From: Helopsaltes ochotensis
Taxonomy: Eukaryota; Chordata; Aves; Passeriformes; Locustellidae
Direction: 5' to 3'
Length of the DNA stretch: 64,000 nucleotides
Assembly (NCBI GenBank): GCA_013400155.1
Contig: VXBM01000098.1
Coordinates: 1,397,147 to 1,461,146 of the forward strand
Shown: in pieces, positions 37,801-48,905 of the stretch
How positions within the stretch are numbered: the first letter of the stretch is position 1
Layout: each line of letters opens with the position of its first letter
Notes under the pieces: model-generated
The model's input: only the letters and a program-made list of their open reading frames with translations
What the model was told of the DNA's origin: nothing
Databases searched by the model: none
Position numbers and translations under genes: made by a program

Positions 37801-38483
37801 CCTTTCCAGGACATTTCCACATCCCATGTTACCATTGGAACAGCTGAGTAGGGTGGGGTTCCTTCTGTGTGCCAAATATTTTTCCAAACTCTATCCAAAA
37901 GTCGCTTTCCTTTTGTGCCACAAGGCACATTTCCATATATTAAAAAAAATATACCTAACCTTCTGCAGGCAAACGTAGTGTTCATTAACATCAGTTACAG
38001 ACTCTCAGACTGAGTAAAATCCCTGAGCCAAATGGTGGGAATACTGAGCAAAAATACACGTGGTTGTAATCCATGTGTGCCTACACCATCTGTTTGCTTG
38101 TTTTCACAGAAAATCACAAGTCTGATGCTTTGTCTCATTTCACTGCCTGATTTATATTAGCAACCTTTGGGAAACCCCAGCTATAATTTATGCAAAGCTT
38201 AGGTAAGATTAATTACCTCCCTCAGAGTCCAATTTATTTAGCAATTAGGAAAAATTAGACAGCAGCTAGTGAGTTTGCTGTTTTGAAACGAAGGGCTGGA
38301 GTCCTCAGGTCTAAATGCTAATCCCCAGGCTAAATGCTGGGTTTAGAACTTCATGATTTCAAAATCTCCAAACAAGTACTTTACAGTGCAATTGTTTTTG
38401 CATCATTCAGCCTCCAAATAACCTCCCTATTCAACCTATGAGCATATTAATGATCAAAACAAATACATGGGAATGCAACTCTT
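34819..38483. other. Intergenic stretch without recognisable genes
   Basis: Unique sequence with short homopolymer tracts (T-rich 36671-36700, A-rich 36951-36967). The open frame at 36613-37152 runs through those tracts and has no recognisable protein similarity. Confidence 0.55.
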
Positions 38484-39865
38484 TGTTGTGGTTTGATGCT
38501 GGCCAAATGCCAGGCACCCACGAAAGTCACTCACTCACACTCCTCAGCTGGGCAGAGGAAAGAGAAAAATTTAATGAAGGCTTCATGAGTTAAGGACTAG
38601 GAGAAAACACTCCAATGGCGAAACAGTCTCAGCCTAGAGGTACAAAGTGAATTTGTTACTAACGAAATCAGAGGAGGATAATGAGAAGTAAAAGGAGGCA
38701 TTAAAACCACCTTTTCTTCCCCCAAGCCCTCCCTCCTTCCCACTGACAATGCAAGGAGACAAGGGCATGGGGGGTTTGGTCAGTTTGTCAGCCAAGATTT
38801 GCTTGTGCTGCTCCAGGAGAGGAGTCCTTCCCCTGTGAGACCGTGGGGTCCCTCCCACAGGAGACAGTTCTCCATGAACCTCTCTGACATGGGCTCAAAC
38901 CCATGAGCAGCAGTCATCCCAAAACTGCTGCAACGTGAGTCCCTCCCACGGGTGCACACCCTCCCAAAACTGCTGTGACGTGGCTCTCTTCCCACGGCAG
39001 CCCTCCAAGGACAGGCTGCTCCAGCCTGGAAGCAGGGCCCTCTCTCTCCACTGGTGTCCCACTGGATCACAGCCTCCTCCAGCATCCACCTGCTCCAGCA
39101 AGGGCACCTCCTCGTGGGTTCTGCATGGATCTCTGCATCCCCCATGGATCTCAATGGGTTGTGGGTGGATCTCTGCATCCCTTATGGATCCCCATGGGCT
39201 GTGGCTGGATCTCTGCCTCCCCCATAGATCCCCAAGGGCTGTGGGTGGATCTCTGCATCCCCCCTGGATCCCCACCGGCTGTGGGTGGATCTCTGCCTCC
39301 CCCGTGGATCCCCACGGGCTGTGGCTGGATCTCTGCCTCCCCCATGGATCCCCAAGGGCTGTGGCTGGATCTCTGCATCCCCCCTGGATCCCCACCGGCT
39401 GTGGGTGGATCTCTGCCTCCCCCGTGGATCCCCAAGGGCTGTGGCTGGATCTCTGCATCCCCCTGGATCCCCATGGGCTGCAGGGGCACAGCTGCTTCAC
39501 CACGGTCTCACCACAGCTTGCAGAGGAATCTTGGCTCTGGCACCTGGAGCACCTCCTGCCCCTCCTTCTGCACCGACCTTGGTGTTTCTGTGTTGTTTCC
39601 CTCACATGTTCTCACCTCCTCCTCTTCTCTGGCTAGAAAAAAAACCAAAACTGTGACCCCCGTTGTCTTGATTTCTTCTTAAATATGTTATCACAGGGGT
39701 GTTACCAGCCTCTCTATCTGGCCCAGCCTTGGCCAGCAGCATGTCCATCTTTAGAGTCATCAGGGATTGGCTCTGCTGGACACATGGAAGCTTCCAGCAG
39801 CTCCTCACGGAGCCACCTCTGTGGTCCCCCCGCTACCAAAAACCAGGCCGTACAAAACCAACACA
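38484..39865. mobile_element. Long (~1.4 kb) passerine-type ERV LTR with an internal minisatellite
   Basis: It starts TGTTGTGGTTTGATGCTGGC and ends AAAACCAACACA, so TG...CA with short inverted ends. Landmarks include AATGCCAGGCACCCACGAAA, repeated GGGTCCCTCCCAC wording, CACCTGGAGCACCTCCTGCC, TTAAATATGTTATCACAGGG and GGTCCCCCCGCTACCAAAA. I recognise this as a high-copy songbird LTR, which is the best hint of passerine origin. Several 230-residue open frames inside it are by-products of the GC-rich tandem repeats and not genes. Confidence 0.75.
39121..39480. repeat. 40-bp minisatellite, about nine units, inside the LTR
   Basis: Units of 40 bp follow GTGGCTGGATCTCTGCCTCC plus CCCATGGATCCCCAAGGGCT with small variants (CATCC/CCTCC, CACCGG/CAAGGG, GTGGGTGG/GTGGCTGG). 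Alternating variant types suggest that an 80- or 120-bp higher-order unit was copied. Because 40 is not a multiple of three, each frame sees a different 40-residue protein repeat, which explains overlapping open frames on both strands. Confidence 0.92.
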
Positions 39866-42800
39866 GTGTTTTCCACGGTAGTTTTCAGTAGCAACTTTTC
39901 TTCCTTAGCATAATTTGTCACACTGGTAGCAGTGGTCTCAGGTAATGCCTTGTGATGCTGTGCTGAATGTTGTTGAACACCATTGGGGAATCACCAATTA
40001 ACGTTATTAAGGAGAAACCCTGTCCTCTGCAGAAATGGTACACCTGAATCATGTGCATACACTTGCTGCATGTACCCCACAGCTTCAGAGCCCTTGGACT
40101 GCCACGCTAGTCCTTGCTGCAGTGGGGCAGGGTGCTGGGACAGTCATTGAGGCTCTAGACCCACCCCTGAACTTCCACTCTGCCCAAGGACAGTTCCCAG
40201 CACCACTCATTTTGTCCTCTGTTCAATGACTCCCAGTCGACAGCTACAAAACACTGCCTTGCACAGCACACATAAATCCTATTGTTTCACAGAGCTGGTG
40301 TTTTCTGAGAAACAGCTTGGCACATAGAGCACAATTCCTTGGAGCACAGGAGATGAACTGCTGCTGTACAGAAGCTCGCACTGAGCACGCAGTGCACATC
40401 TGGAGTCACCAAGGTTCTGACGCCAACTTGCCTTGAGTCAATGGGGAGAGACAGTTCTGCAGCAGATGAGGTTTTGGCCTAAAGGAATATAAATATCTGG
40501 ATATCATACTGCTTGATTAGCTCACTAGATAACTTCAAGTGAGACAGCTGCACAAAGTCTTAAAGAGATCATGAACATTCTGAATGCAAAGCTCCCTTTA
40601 GTGTATCAGCTTCTCGTCAGGGGCATTTAAGGTTTATGTGGCCCGTTTTAGGGATCATTTTAACATGGCTCTGATGTACAGAGTTTCCTTCGCCTCTCTC
40701 TCCATACTTACAATATTTACCTTTTTTGTGACAGAATTTAACAGGTGGACTGGATCTGATTTCCTCATTGTTCATCTGGTTGCACCCTTTCAGGACTTTA
40801 AAACCCCCTAGTGTATTTTCAAATATTAGACTGGCTGTTCAAAACAAAGCCAAGCAAAGTATTTGTTGTGAAATTTGTAATGTTTTCTGCTGTCTGCAGA
40901 CATGGGGACTTTCCGATCTTCTTCAAGTTCTCTGGAAGGAATGCCACAGTAGTGGGGCTCTTTTACTCCAGACATATTTTACATTCACAGGTTTCTTTCC
41001 TTACTTTCTTTTTTCACAGCTAAGTGCCCATTAGCTCACTAGAGCCCAGCCTTGTGCACGTACATCGGGGACACACAATCTAAGTTTTCTGCAAACCACC
41101 TACACTCTTCATGACGTTTGACAGCCTCTGATGGTCCCATCTGCTGGGGACTGTGTAATGTGTCCCCACTATGCACCTTGGAAATGTCAGCTAAGCGATT
41201 AAGTCCGGAGGTGAGGAAGACAGGTGATGTGCCACACGTTTCCTTTCGTCCTGGAGAACCGGAAAGCAAAAGAACTGCTCCCTCAGGTGCGAGTGCTTCG
41301 GAGCAGTGAGGAGGCAGCGTTAGCAAAGGACACCGAGTGTTTAAGGATTCACTGCCACTTTTCTGCTCTGAGTAGTTCCCTGCGAGGGCAAGGAGAGCTG
41401 TCAGGGGTCCTCTGATTTACGGCTATTCACTGTGTGTCGCTCCTGCTGGAGCTACTGCAGCTGCAGTCCTAAAGACAATAGCCGGAGAGACACACACAGA
41501 GAAAGGTTCCCGGGAAAGCACATCACCCTCCTTCCTCCCCCTCCTTTCCCGTGAGAGGTTTGTATTTTGCTTCTGTGGCACATCAGGTGCAGGCTGCTGC
41601 TGTCCAGCACGGGCAAAACCCAAAGAGCAAGGGCAGACCGGGGTTTAAATGTTCCATGCTCAGCCTTGCTAACAAAACCACTCTGCCAATTCCATGCATT
41701 CAGGCAGAGGAACCCCAAAAGGGCTGTGCTCTATTGTCTCCAGATCGTGCTGCCTCTTTAAAATCAGAAATGCACGGACAGCTTCAAGGTGCCTCCCACT
41801 GAGCAAAGGCTTTAGATGCAGGCACAGAGGCAGAGGAGCCATCCTCCCCTGAGCACAGGGCTAACATGACTGGGAGAGAAAGAGCACTCAGCAGAGTCCT
41901 TGGGCTACTTCCAGTGATCCTTTCTCTCCTCCAGTAACAGCAGCACCTGCAGAGAAGAAACCTGGCAGCTCTCCACAGAGACCTCCAAGAAGATGAGCAC
42001 AACTGCAGGTACCCTTTGCTGAATAGTGTTATGTCAGTTTGTGGATGGTTGTGTTGTCTGTATTTATTTTATAGCTCTCTTTTGGTATTTAGCAGTGAAA
42101 TCTAACACTGATACTCCCTCTTGCTTTGGCCAACAGATTTTGCATCCAAGTGTTTATTTAGCACTTCTCTTAAATGAATGTTTACCTTTCCAGGCAGCTG
42201 TGGAGATGTCTCCTAAAGCAGTCCCTTGTTAGAACAGTTTCGTTTCAGGCTTTGGCTTTCTGTTATTCTGTTCTGCAATGCTCAGTTTGAAATACAACTT
42301 GGTGACCAAAGTTGTAAAAGAGAGTTTCTGACAGATATTTGTTAAGTGTCGGTACATCAGGGTCTGAGGGTGGTTCCAGGGATAAGAAGGGAGCAACAGC
42401 TCCACTACGCAGATTATCCTTTGTAGCCATGACTGCTATTGTCACACCCTGAGGACTTACTGCTCCAGGGCAGGAAAAGCAGTAATGCTCCCTGAGCCTC
42501 TGCTGGGATGAGGTGAGACTGTCCTGACAGGCAGGAGTCTGGTGTGAAGGTTCCTAGATGGACCATGGGAAGATGCAAGAAGATGCCCTCTCAGCATTTT
42601 GATACAGAGAGGCAAAAATAAGGAATAGATGAGATATATTTTTTCCCCTCTATGTGAGAAAAAATCAATAATTTTTTAACATTTGGTACAAATGGCAGTA
42701 CAAAGAGGGGAGCCTGCTCCTCCCCAGCACCAAAAATGCAAGGCAGTCTGTCTTGCTTCCAGATGATTTTCCCTTTCACCTTTCACTCTCTGTGGAAACA

Positions 42801-43487
42801 CTTTCCCTATGAATGGCAGATTTGCCTTCACAGCTAAGCTCTACAAGCTGGTTCATGGGACAAAATTCTTGTCTCTGCGAATTGTCAGACCTTCACCTGT
42901 TTGACAGAAGTGATAATGGATTATGCTGGCAGAAAATTTTGTCCTGTACTCAATTAATGGCTGCCAAAAGGGAAGTGCTGGATTTAGTATTTTCTTGGGC
43001 CTTTGCAATCCTTATTTCATTAAGAAATGCATTTAGAAGCAAGGACATCAGTTCTATTTTGGTTCTCCTCTACCACATCACTCTGAAACAACCAGAATAA
43101 AGCATAAACTTTGTCCAAAAGGCACATCAAATGCTTTACAGCACACTGAGCTGTCATTTTAGTCTTTTACCTTGCACAACGATGACAGGGGGCCAGGGGA
43201 GGTAGGTTTAAACCAGATTTTACATTCCTCCTATATTGTCACTTCACTGCCTGATGAAAATTTCATTGTTGGTAAATAAAACTGCTGCTGTAACAAACAG
43301 TGCATGAAGCAACTCGAGGCATTTATTTTGTGAGAACAGAAGCATCCCTTCTCAGGGTATTTCTTCCTTCTGTGCACATGAAGCAACAGATCTGTGGGGC
43401 AATAAGGCGGCTATTGCTTTCCTTCAAGATCAGTACTTTTGTTGTCATTTCCTTTCAGGAAACATTTATCTCTTTTTGTTCCCACAG
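39866..43487. other. Upstream region of the prokineticin receptor gene
   Basis: No coding exon is recognisable. The part 41200-42010 is somewhat richer in G+C than its surroundings and could hold the promoter or a non-coding first exon. Mammalian prokineticin receptor genes have 5' non-coding exons. No specific donor site here is strong enough to call. Confidence 0.4.
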
Positions 43488-43649
43488 AAGGAGATAAGTG
43501 AGGCTGTTGTTCTATAATCTTCTGGGGACAAAGACAAGGTTACTCACTGCTCAAAAGGAAGCTTTTGAGGGTGAGGTCTCTCGCCTGCCCCTCTTGGCTA
43601 GCACAGCACCGAGGGCCAGCCAAGCTGTACGTGCCAAAAGAAGACAGAC
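43488..43649 (+). other. Probable 5' UTR part of the prokineticin receptor first coding exon
   Basis: A good acceptor, TCTTTTTGTTCCCACAG, ends at 43487, and a second one (TTTCCTTTCAG) ends at 43458. Either would place the ATG at 43650 in an exon with a spliced 5' leader. No in-frame upstream start extends the receptor's N-terminus. Confidence 0.45.
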
Positions 43650-46600
43650 ATGGCCACGGAGCAAACTGAGCGCAACCTAAACGCTACCGCCCGCCTCAAC
43701 TTCGCTGCAATCTACAACATCCACGATGGGGATTTCACCTCCTTGCGAAACTTCTCTTTCCCTTTCAATTCCACTTACGGCGATTACGACCTGCCCCTGG
43801 ACAGCGAAGACGACATGACCAAAACCCTCACCTTCTTCACGGCCAAGATCGTCGTCGGGGTTGCGCTGGTCGGCATCATGCTGGTCTGCGGCATCGGCAA
43901 CTTCATCTTCATCGCTGCCCTCGCCCGCTACAAGAAGCTGCGGAACCTCACCAACCTGCTGATCGCCAACCTGGCCATCTCAGACTTCATCGTGGCCATC
44001 GTGTGCTGCCCCTTCGAGATGGACTACTACGTGGTGCAGCAGCTGTCCTGGGAGCACGGCCACGTCCTCTGTGCCTCGGTCAACTACCTGCGAACCGTCT
44101 CCCTCTACGTTTCAACCAACGCTCTCCTGGCTATAGCTGTTGACAGGTAAGTGGGATGCTACAGCTGCACAAAGGGGTGGCCACGGCTTCCGAGGTTCTA
44201 AACCATGTCCTTAAGTGCCGCATCCACGCTTTTTGTGAACTATTCCCTGGGCAGCTTGTTTTGATGCCTGACAACTCTTTCAGGGAAGAATTTTTCTTCC
44301 AGTTGTGCTGCAGTCCTGAGAGACTGCCTGCCTTTTACTCCAGGAGTTTTAGGAATTCAATTTAATTGTATCCTTTCTCAAGACTCTTCTCTCAGCCTCC
44401 TGCACCATGGACTCTGACAGACCAAGGCACAGAGGATCAGCCTCGTGCTGACACAAGTCTGACACGATTGACTCACAAAAAGCCAGAGACCTGCTCAGTA
44501 AACTCTTCAGAGAAAGGCCATTCCCACAAGGCCTCTTTCATATAAAAACACAATACACATCTCTGTAGACCCTTTGCACATACGTACGTGACTCCCACCC
44601 CTCCTTCCTCTTCTTTCCCCCAATTTCTCTCATGTGCCATTTCAAACTTCAGTACAGTGCTGCGCAGTTTTCAGTCCCTGATGCAAAGCTCAGCTCAGGA
44701 GCAGTTAACCCTGCTGAAGGCTGTACAGATCCAGCTCGTGTATGGCTGATTCAGCTGTTCCTGATGTCAGCTGACGTCTGTGGAAAGACTCTGGAGAAGT
44801 TCAGAGCTGTTTTGCCTGGTGTGGGCAAGGGGATGATCAGCTCCTATTAAACAAATCCTTAACAAGCATCTAACAGAATATCCTTTCAACATAAGCCGAG
44901 GACTCGGGGTAAAGTTTCTAAACACTACCATGTATGCATTACCATTTTCTATCAGCTTTTCAGCTTTTACAGGGTTTTCTTGGAAAGCTCTGCTAGCGCA
45001 TCCCAAGTTGATGAAGTAACACAGGTCATGGTGTACTTATGTCTGCTAAGAAAGCAGATTTATAGCATATCTTCCCACACATCTTTAAAAACAAGCCTGG
45101 CAAAGATTAATCACTGAAGCTTGTTCTAAGAACACACTGTTTTGGTTTCATTGCTTTTCTTTTACGTTTTTCTTTTTTTTTTTGCAATCTTTGGACTTGG
45201 TAAACAGAGAGAAACCTCATTGTTTAAAAATCACGTATTCCATGTTAGTTATGCCATGTGGATTGTTGACTTCTGTCTCTGAAAAGAACAGGCTCCTAAC
45301 AAAAGTCTTCCCATGTTTAGATCATTTCAAAGAAATCAGCCAGGTAAAGCAAGTAAGTCTATCCCACAGAGGATTTCTACTAGGGAGGGCTCTCTTTCTT
45401 CTTCCTCCATGTCTATTCACATGAAAAATAGGAATTTTACATTTTGAGGGCCACACCTACACTAGAAAAAAATACAACATCTGAAGAGAAAGAGCATGTG
45501 ATAAGGGTCCAATGTCCACACTGCAAATATTTAGCTGGGTCGCCTGGATCAAATTCCCATGAGCACTTGGTGTGTTTTATGTACTTTTGGAGCATATCTT
45601 CCAGGACAGTTCCATCTGAATTCACTTCATGAACTGCAGAACCACTCCAGGGTAACAGCCCAAGTGTGATGACAATGACAATCAGGAAATTCACCAAAGC
45701 TCCCTCCTAACTCTGTTGGACAGATTGATCCCATCCAGCCAAATGTTCTGCTGAGCAGATCTGCATATTTACGAATACATACACATACGTCATGCCACAA
45801 CACACTTCCCCAGGACCTGACCTAAAAATGTTAACCTATCTGCTCCACAATGAGGCTGACTCTTTCTGCTATCCCCTGACATTTACCCTGCACTATTAAG
45901 AGCCATGAACAATTTACCTGCTTCCAAGATCTGGCTGATGAAAAGTGCTGCTGACTTTCCATTTTACTTTAGAATGAATGTATCTTGTGGATGCTATTCT
46001 ATGTATTGAATATGCAGAGATGGAATAGACTCCAAAGGAATGAGAAGTTTCACTTTTTGAAACAATATCTCGGGTTAAATATGCTTGTACTGGGACCTCT
46101 GATAAAAATCTCCTCCTAGTAGGAATACCACAGCTTGCAGCTTTACAGTCCTAAGCAGTGCAAATACCTAACTCAAGTTTTCTGCTTTGCCATATTACTT
46201 AATACTGTATATTTAAGATGAATAAGCAATAGTCACCTCCAGAACACACACAAAAAATGCTTGCATGGGCAGAAAATAGATACATGCTCCTCTAGAGCGT
46301 GCATCTGTAAAATAGATTCAGATTCTGTAGATGACTTAAAATCATGTTCACCTGTAACCATACATTAGCATCGCCTACAGGTCTTTACACCCCACAGAAT
46401 AACCACAGAAATAAGAAAATCACTGTGATGTATACTTCGCCTCTTTGTAAAAGAGGTAACTCTCTGCCTAGGGAAAACATTTTCCTGATTCTACATTTGT
46501 CTTTTCTTCCCTGGACCTGACTAGATGCGTAATACCGCATTTTTCAAACTCTTGCTCCTGTTTAAAAGGAAAAGTTGTGATACAAAATTGCAACTCAGCT

Positions 46601-47483
46601 CCAGGCTGCTGTTTCACAAAATGTTCTTACAGATGATTATGCCCCTTACAGACAAATATGTTCAGGCTCTCCCCTCAGGAATGACAGCAATTTCCTCCTG
46701 CCCAATTCTGTTTGCTTGTATTTTGAAGCGTGTTCTGACCAACAGTGCTTTCAGACTTCCATGTTGAGTATGTTTTTCTGTTCTAGGTATCTGGCCATTG
46801 TTCACCCACTGAAACCACGCATGAATTACCAAACAGCAACCTGCCTCATTGCCTTGGTCTGGATTGTCTCCATACTTGTAGCTATTCCATCTGCATACTT
46901 TGCTACCGAAACTGTGTTATTTATAGTGAAAAACCAGGAGAAAATTTTCTGCGGCCAAATTTGGTCAGTTGACCAGCACATGTACTACAAATCATACTTC
47001 CTCTTCATCTTTGGCATTGAATTCGTAGCACCTGTGATTACAATGACCTTGTGTTACGCCAGGATCTCTCGGGAGCTTTGGTTTAAAACCGTCCCAGGAT
47101 TTCAGACGGAGCAAATCAGGAAGAGGCTTCGGTGCAGAAGGAAAACTGTTATGGTACTAATGTGCATCCTGACTGCCTATGTTCTCTGCTGGGCACCTTT
47201 CTATGGCTTCTCAATTGTCCGTGACTTCTTCCCCACCATCTTTGTGAAAGAGAAGCATTACCTTACCGCCTTCTACATGGTCGAGTGCATCGCCATGAGC
47301 AACAGCATGATAAACACCATGTGCTTCGTAACCATGAAGAACAACACCATGAAGTACTTCAAGAAGATCATGCTGCTCAGATGGAGGTCAACCTATAAGG
47401 GAAGCAAATCTAGCACAGATTTGGACCTGAGAACAAGTGCAATGCCAGTCACAGAGGAAGTAGACTGCATAAAACTACAATAA
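43650..47483 (+). CDS. PROKR1: Prokineticin receptor (class A GPCR), two coding exons
   Basis: Exons 43650-44146 and 46787-47483 (stop TAA) join in phase 2 inside the DRY codons at the end of TM3, where prokineticin receptors have their intron. The product is 397 residues, against about 384-393 in mammals. The extracellular N-terminus has N-glycosylation sequons at N11, N34 and N40, and an acidic stretch before TM1. Seven hydrophobic segments follow, with LRNLTNLLIANLAISD around TM2, LSWEHGHVLCASVNYLRTVS in TM3 and CWAPFYGF in TM6. The C-tail ends TEEVDC plus four residues. The receptor binds PROK1/PROK2 at the plasma membrane and couples mainly to Gq/calcium. APLF as neighbour points to PROKR1. 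Residues KPRMNY, YGDYDLP and FATETVLF look PROKR2-like, while VALVGIMLV, QTATCLIAL and IVCC look PROKR1-like. Family certainty is near complete; the paralog name is about 70%. Confidence 0.93.
44147..46786 (+). other. Prokineticin receptor intron
   Basis: The intron of 2.6 kb runs from GTAAGT at 44147 to TTTTTCTGTTCTAG ending at 46786. No repeat or nested gene is recognisable. The short open frames in it have no similarity that I know. Confidence 0.85.
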
Positions 47484-48905
47484 GCTTCCTGAGGTTCTAA
47501 TCGCACCTTTTTTGGAGAGGGGGTAAAGAGGAAGTAATACCTTCTCAGAAGCTTCTTCCTTGTCTGTGGGAACACCCACCACTGGTGAGAACCCTCAAAT
47601 AAGCAGTGTACTTTGCATTCCCATCAGAACTCTTCTCACTGGACTGCTGGATAATCCTTAAGCTTGAACAGATGCTGTGCTTCAGTTCACACATCTGTCA
47701 GTTTGGGAGGGAGACACTCATTTTAGAGTTGTTTAACAAGAACAAAGAAGCCTATGAATGTATATTACAGCATATTACAATGATGAAAAAACTGAGTGCT
47801 GATCCTAGCAGTGATGCTTGTTTCTTAAGAGAAAACTCTTAACCCCTTTGAGCTTATGACTTGTACCTTTAAGCCATTTGCTGTCCTTTTCTTTCTGCTC
47901 AGAACAGAAAGGATGCCAAAAATGCCCATTTTGCTCCCCGTCACTCTTTAACCTCTCAGTTTACCCCTCCTGATGAAGCCTCTTGAAGTCTACAGACCAC
48001 CAGCTTTCTTCTGTCATTGGACAACACGCACAGCACGCTCTTATGAAAGGCACATGCTCTGAGGCTGAAGTCTGCTTCACAGTCAAGTGGAAACCTCAAG
48101 TCTCTTCCTGTAACACCTTGTTTGAAAATGCTTTATCAAATGCCACTCTTTAGTTTTATGGAGAGTGTTACTCTGTTATGTGTTTGGAAATGCCACAGAT
48201 ACAGATGAAAAGGATCTCGTCCCTCATGTCCAGGCATCCTATACCCAGCTTCTGCTGCTTTGAGATGCTGAGCTCATCACAGAATCAATCACAAAACTGT
48301 AAGAGTTGGGAATAACACCTTCACATTGTCTAGCCCACCCCTCAGCTCACATTGTGTCCAACCAGGCTTTGACTGACTCCAGAGAATGCTGACAGTCTCC
48401 CTGGATCACCGGTGTCAGTGTCCAACAGGTCTCACACATTGAAAAAGTGCTTTCTTATGTTCAGATGGAATTTCGTTGTGTTTTACCTTGCTTGTCAGTG
48501 GGATCCATATAAAACTACAGCATGGGGGTGGGAAAAATCCAACCAGACATCTTACCAAGTCTGTGTTCACCTTCATGATAAAGGATAAGCAAAGCCAAAA
48601 TACCAAGGAGATCCCGAGATGATCCATTTTTCTGGGAGCAAGACAGGCTTAGCCAGCCTCTGATTGAATTGAGTAGTTTATTGCCTGCCGAGATATGAGG
48701 CAACAACTCTAGATGAATTCTGCATTTCCTTCCGCAGTGCTTCTTTTACCATTCTGATTTAGTGCAACTCCAGTTTGGATGTTTCTTAACTGGTAATTGT
48801 GACAAAGCAGGTGACAGTAACACCAATACCTACTCACTTCAACTACACATAAGATATCATGGACTTCTGTGTATGGAAATAAAATCTTTTCTGTCGTGAT
48901 GACAA
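47484..48905 (+). other. Probable 3' UTR of the prokineticin receptor
   Basis: The first canonical AATAAA after the stop codon in a good setting is at 48878-48883. It is followed ~45 bp later by a GT-rich stretch (AGTATGTGGTTGTG), as expected of a cleavage site. This would give a UTR of about 1.4 kb. Part of it (48278-48505) is an antisense CR1 remnant. Earlier minor signals cannot be excluded. Confidence 0.5.
48278..48505 (-). mobile_element. Diverged CR1 3' fragment (minus orientation) in the likely 3' UTR
   Basis: Plus-strand reading begins CACAGAATCAATCAC, then a diverged AAGAGTTGGGAATAACACCT, then TGTCCAACCAGGCTTTGACT, in the order of a reversed CR1 terminus. It is older than the copies at 31 kb and 51 kb. 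Confidence 0.6.

Noticed and set aside
38895..39682. Overlapping open frames of 230 or more residues on both strands
   Set aside because: They all arise from the 40-bp GC-rich minisatellite and flanking LTR sequence. Several frames are open at once and none resembles a known protein.
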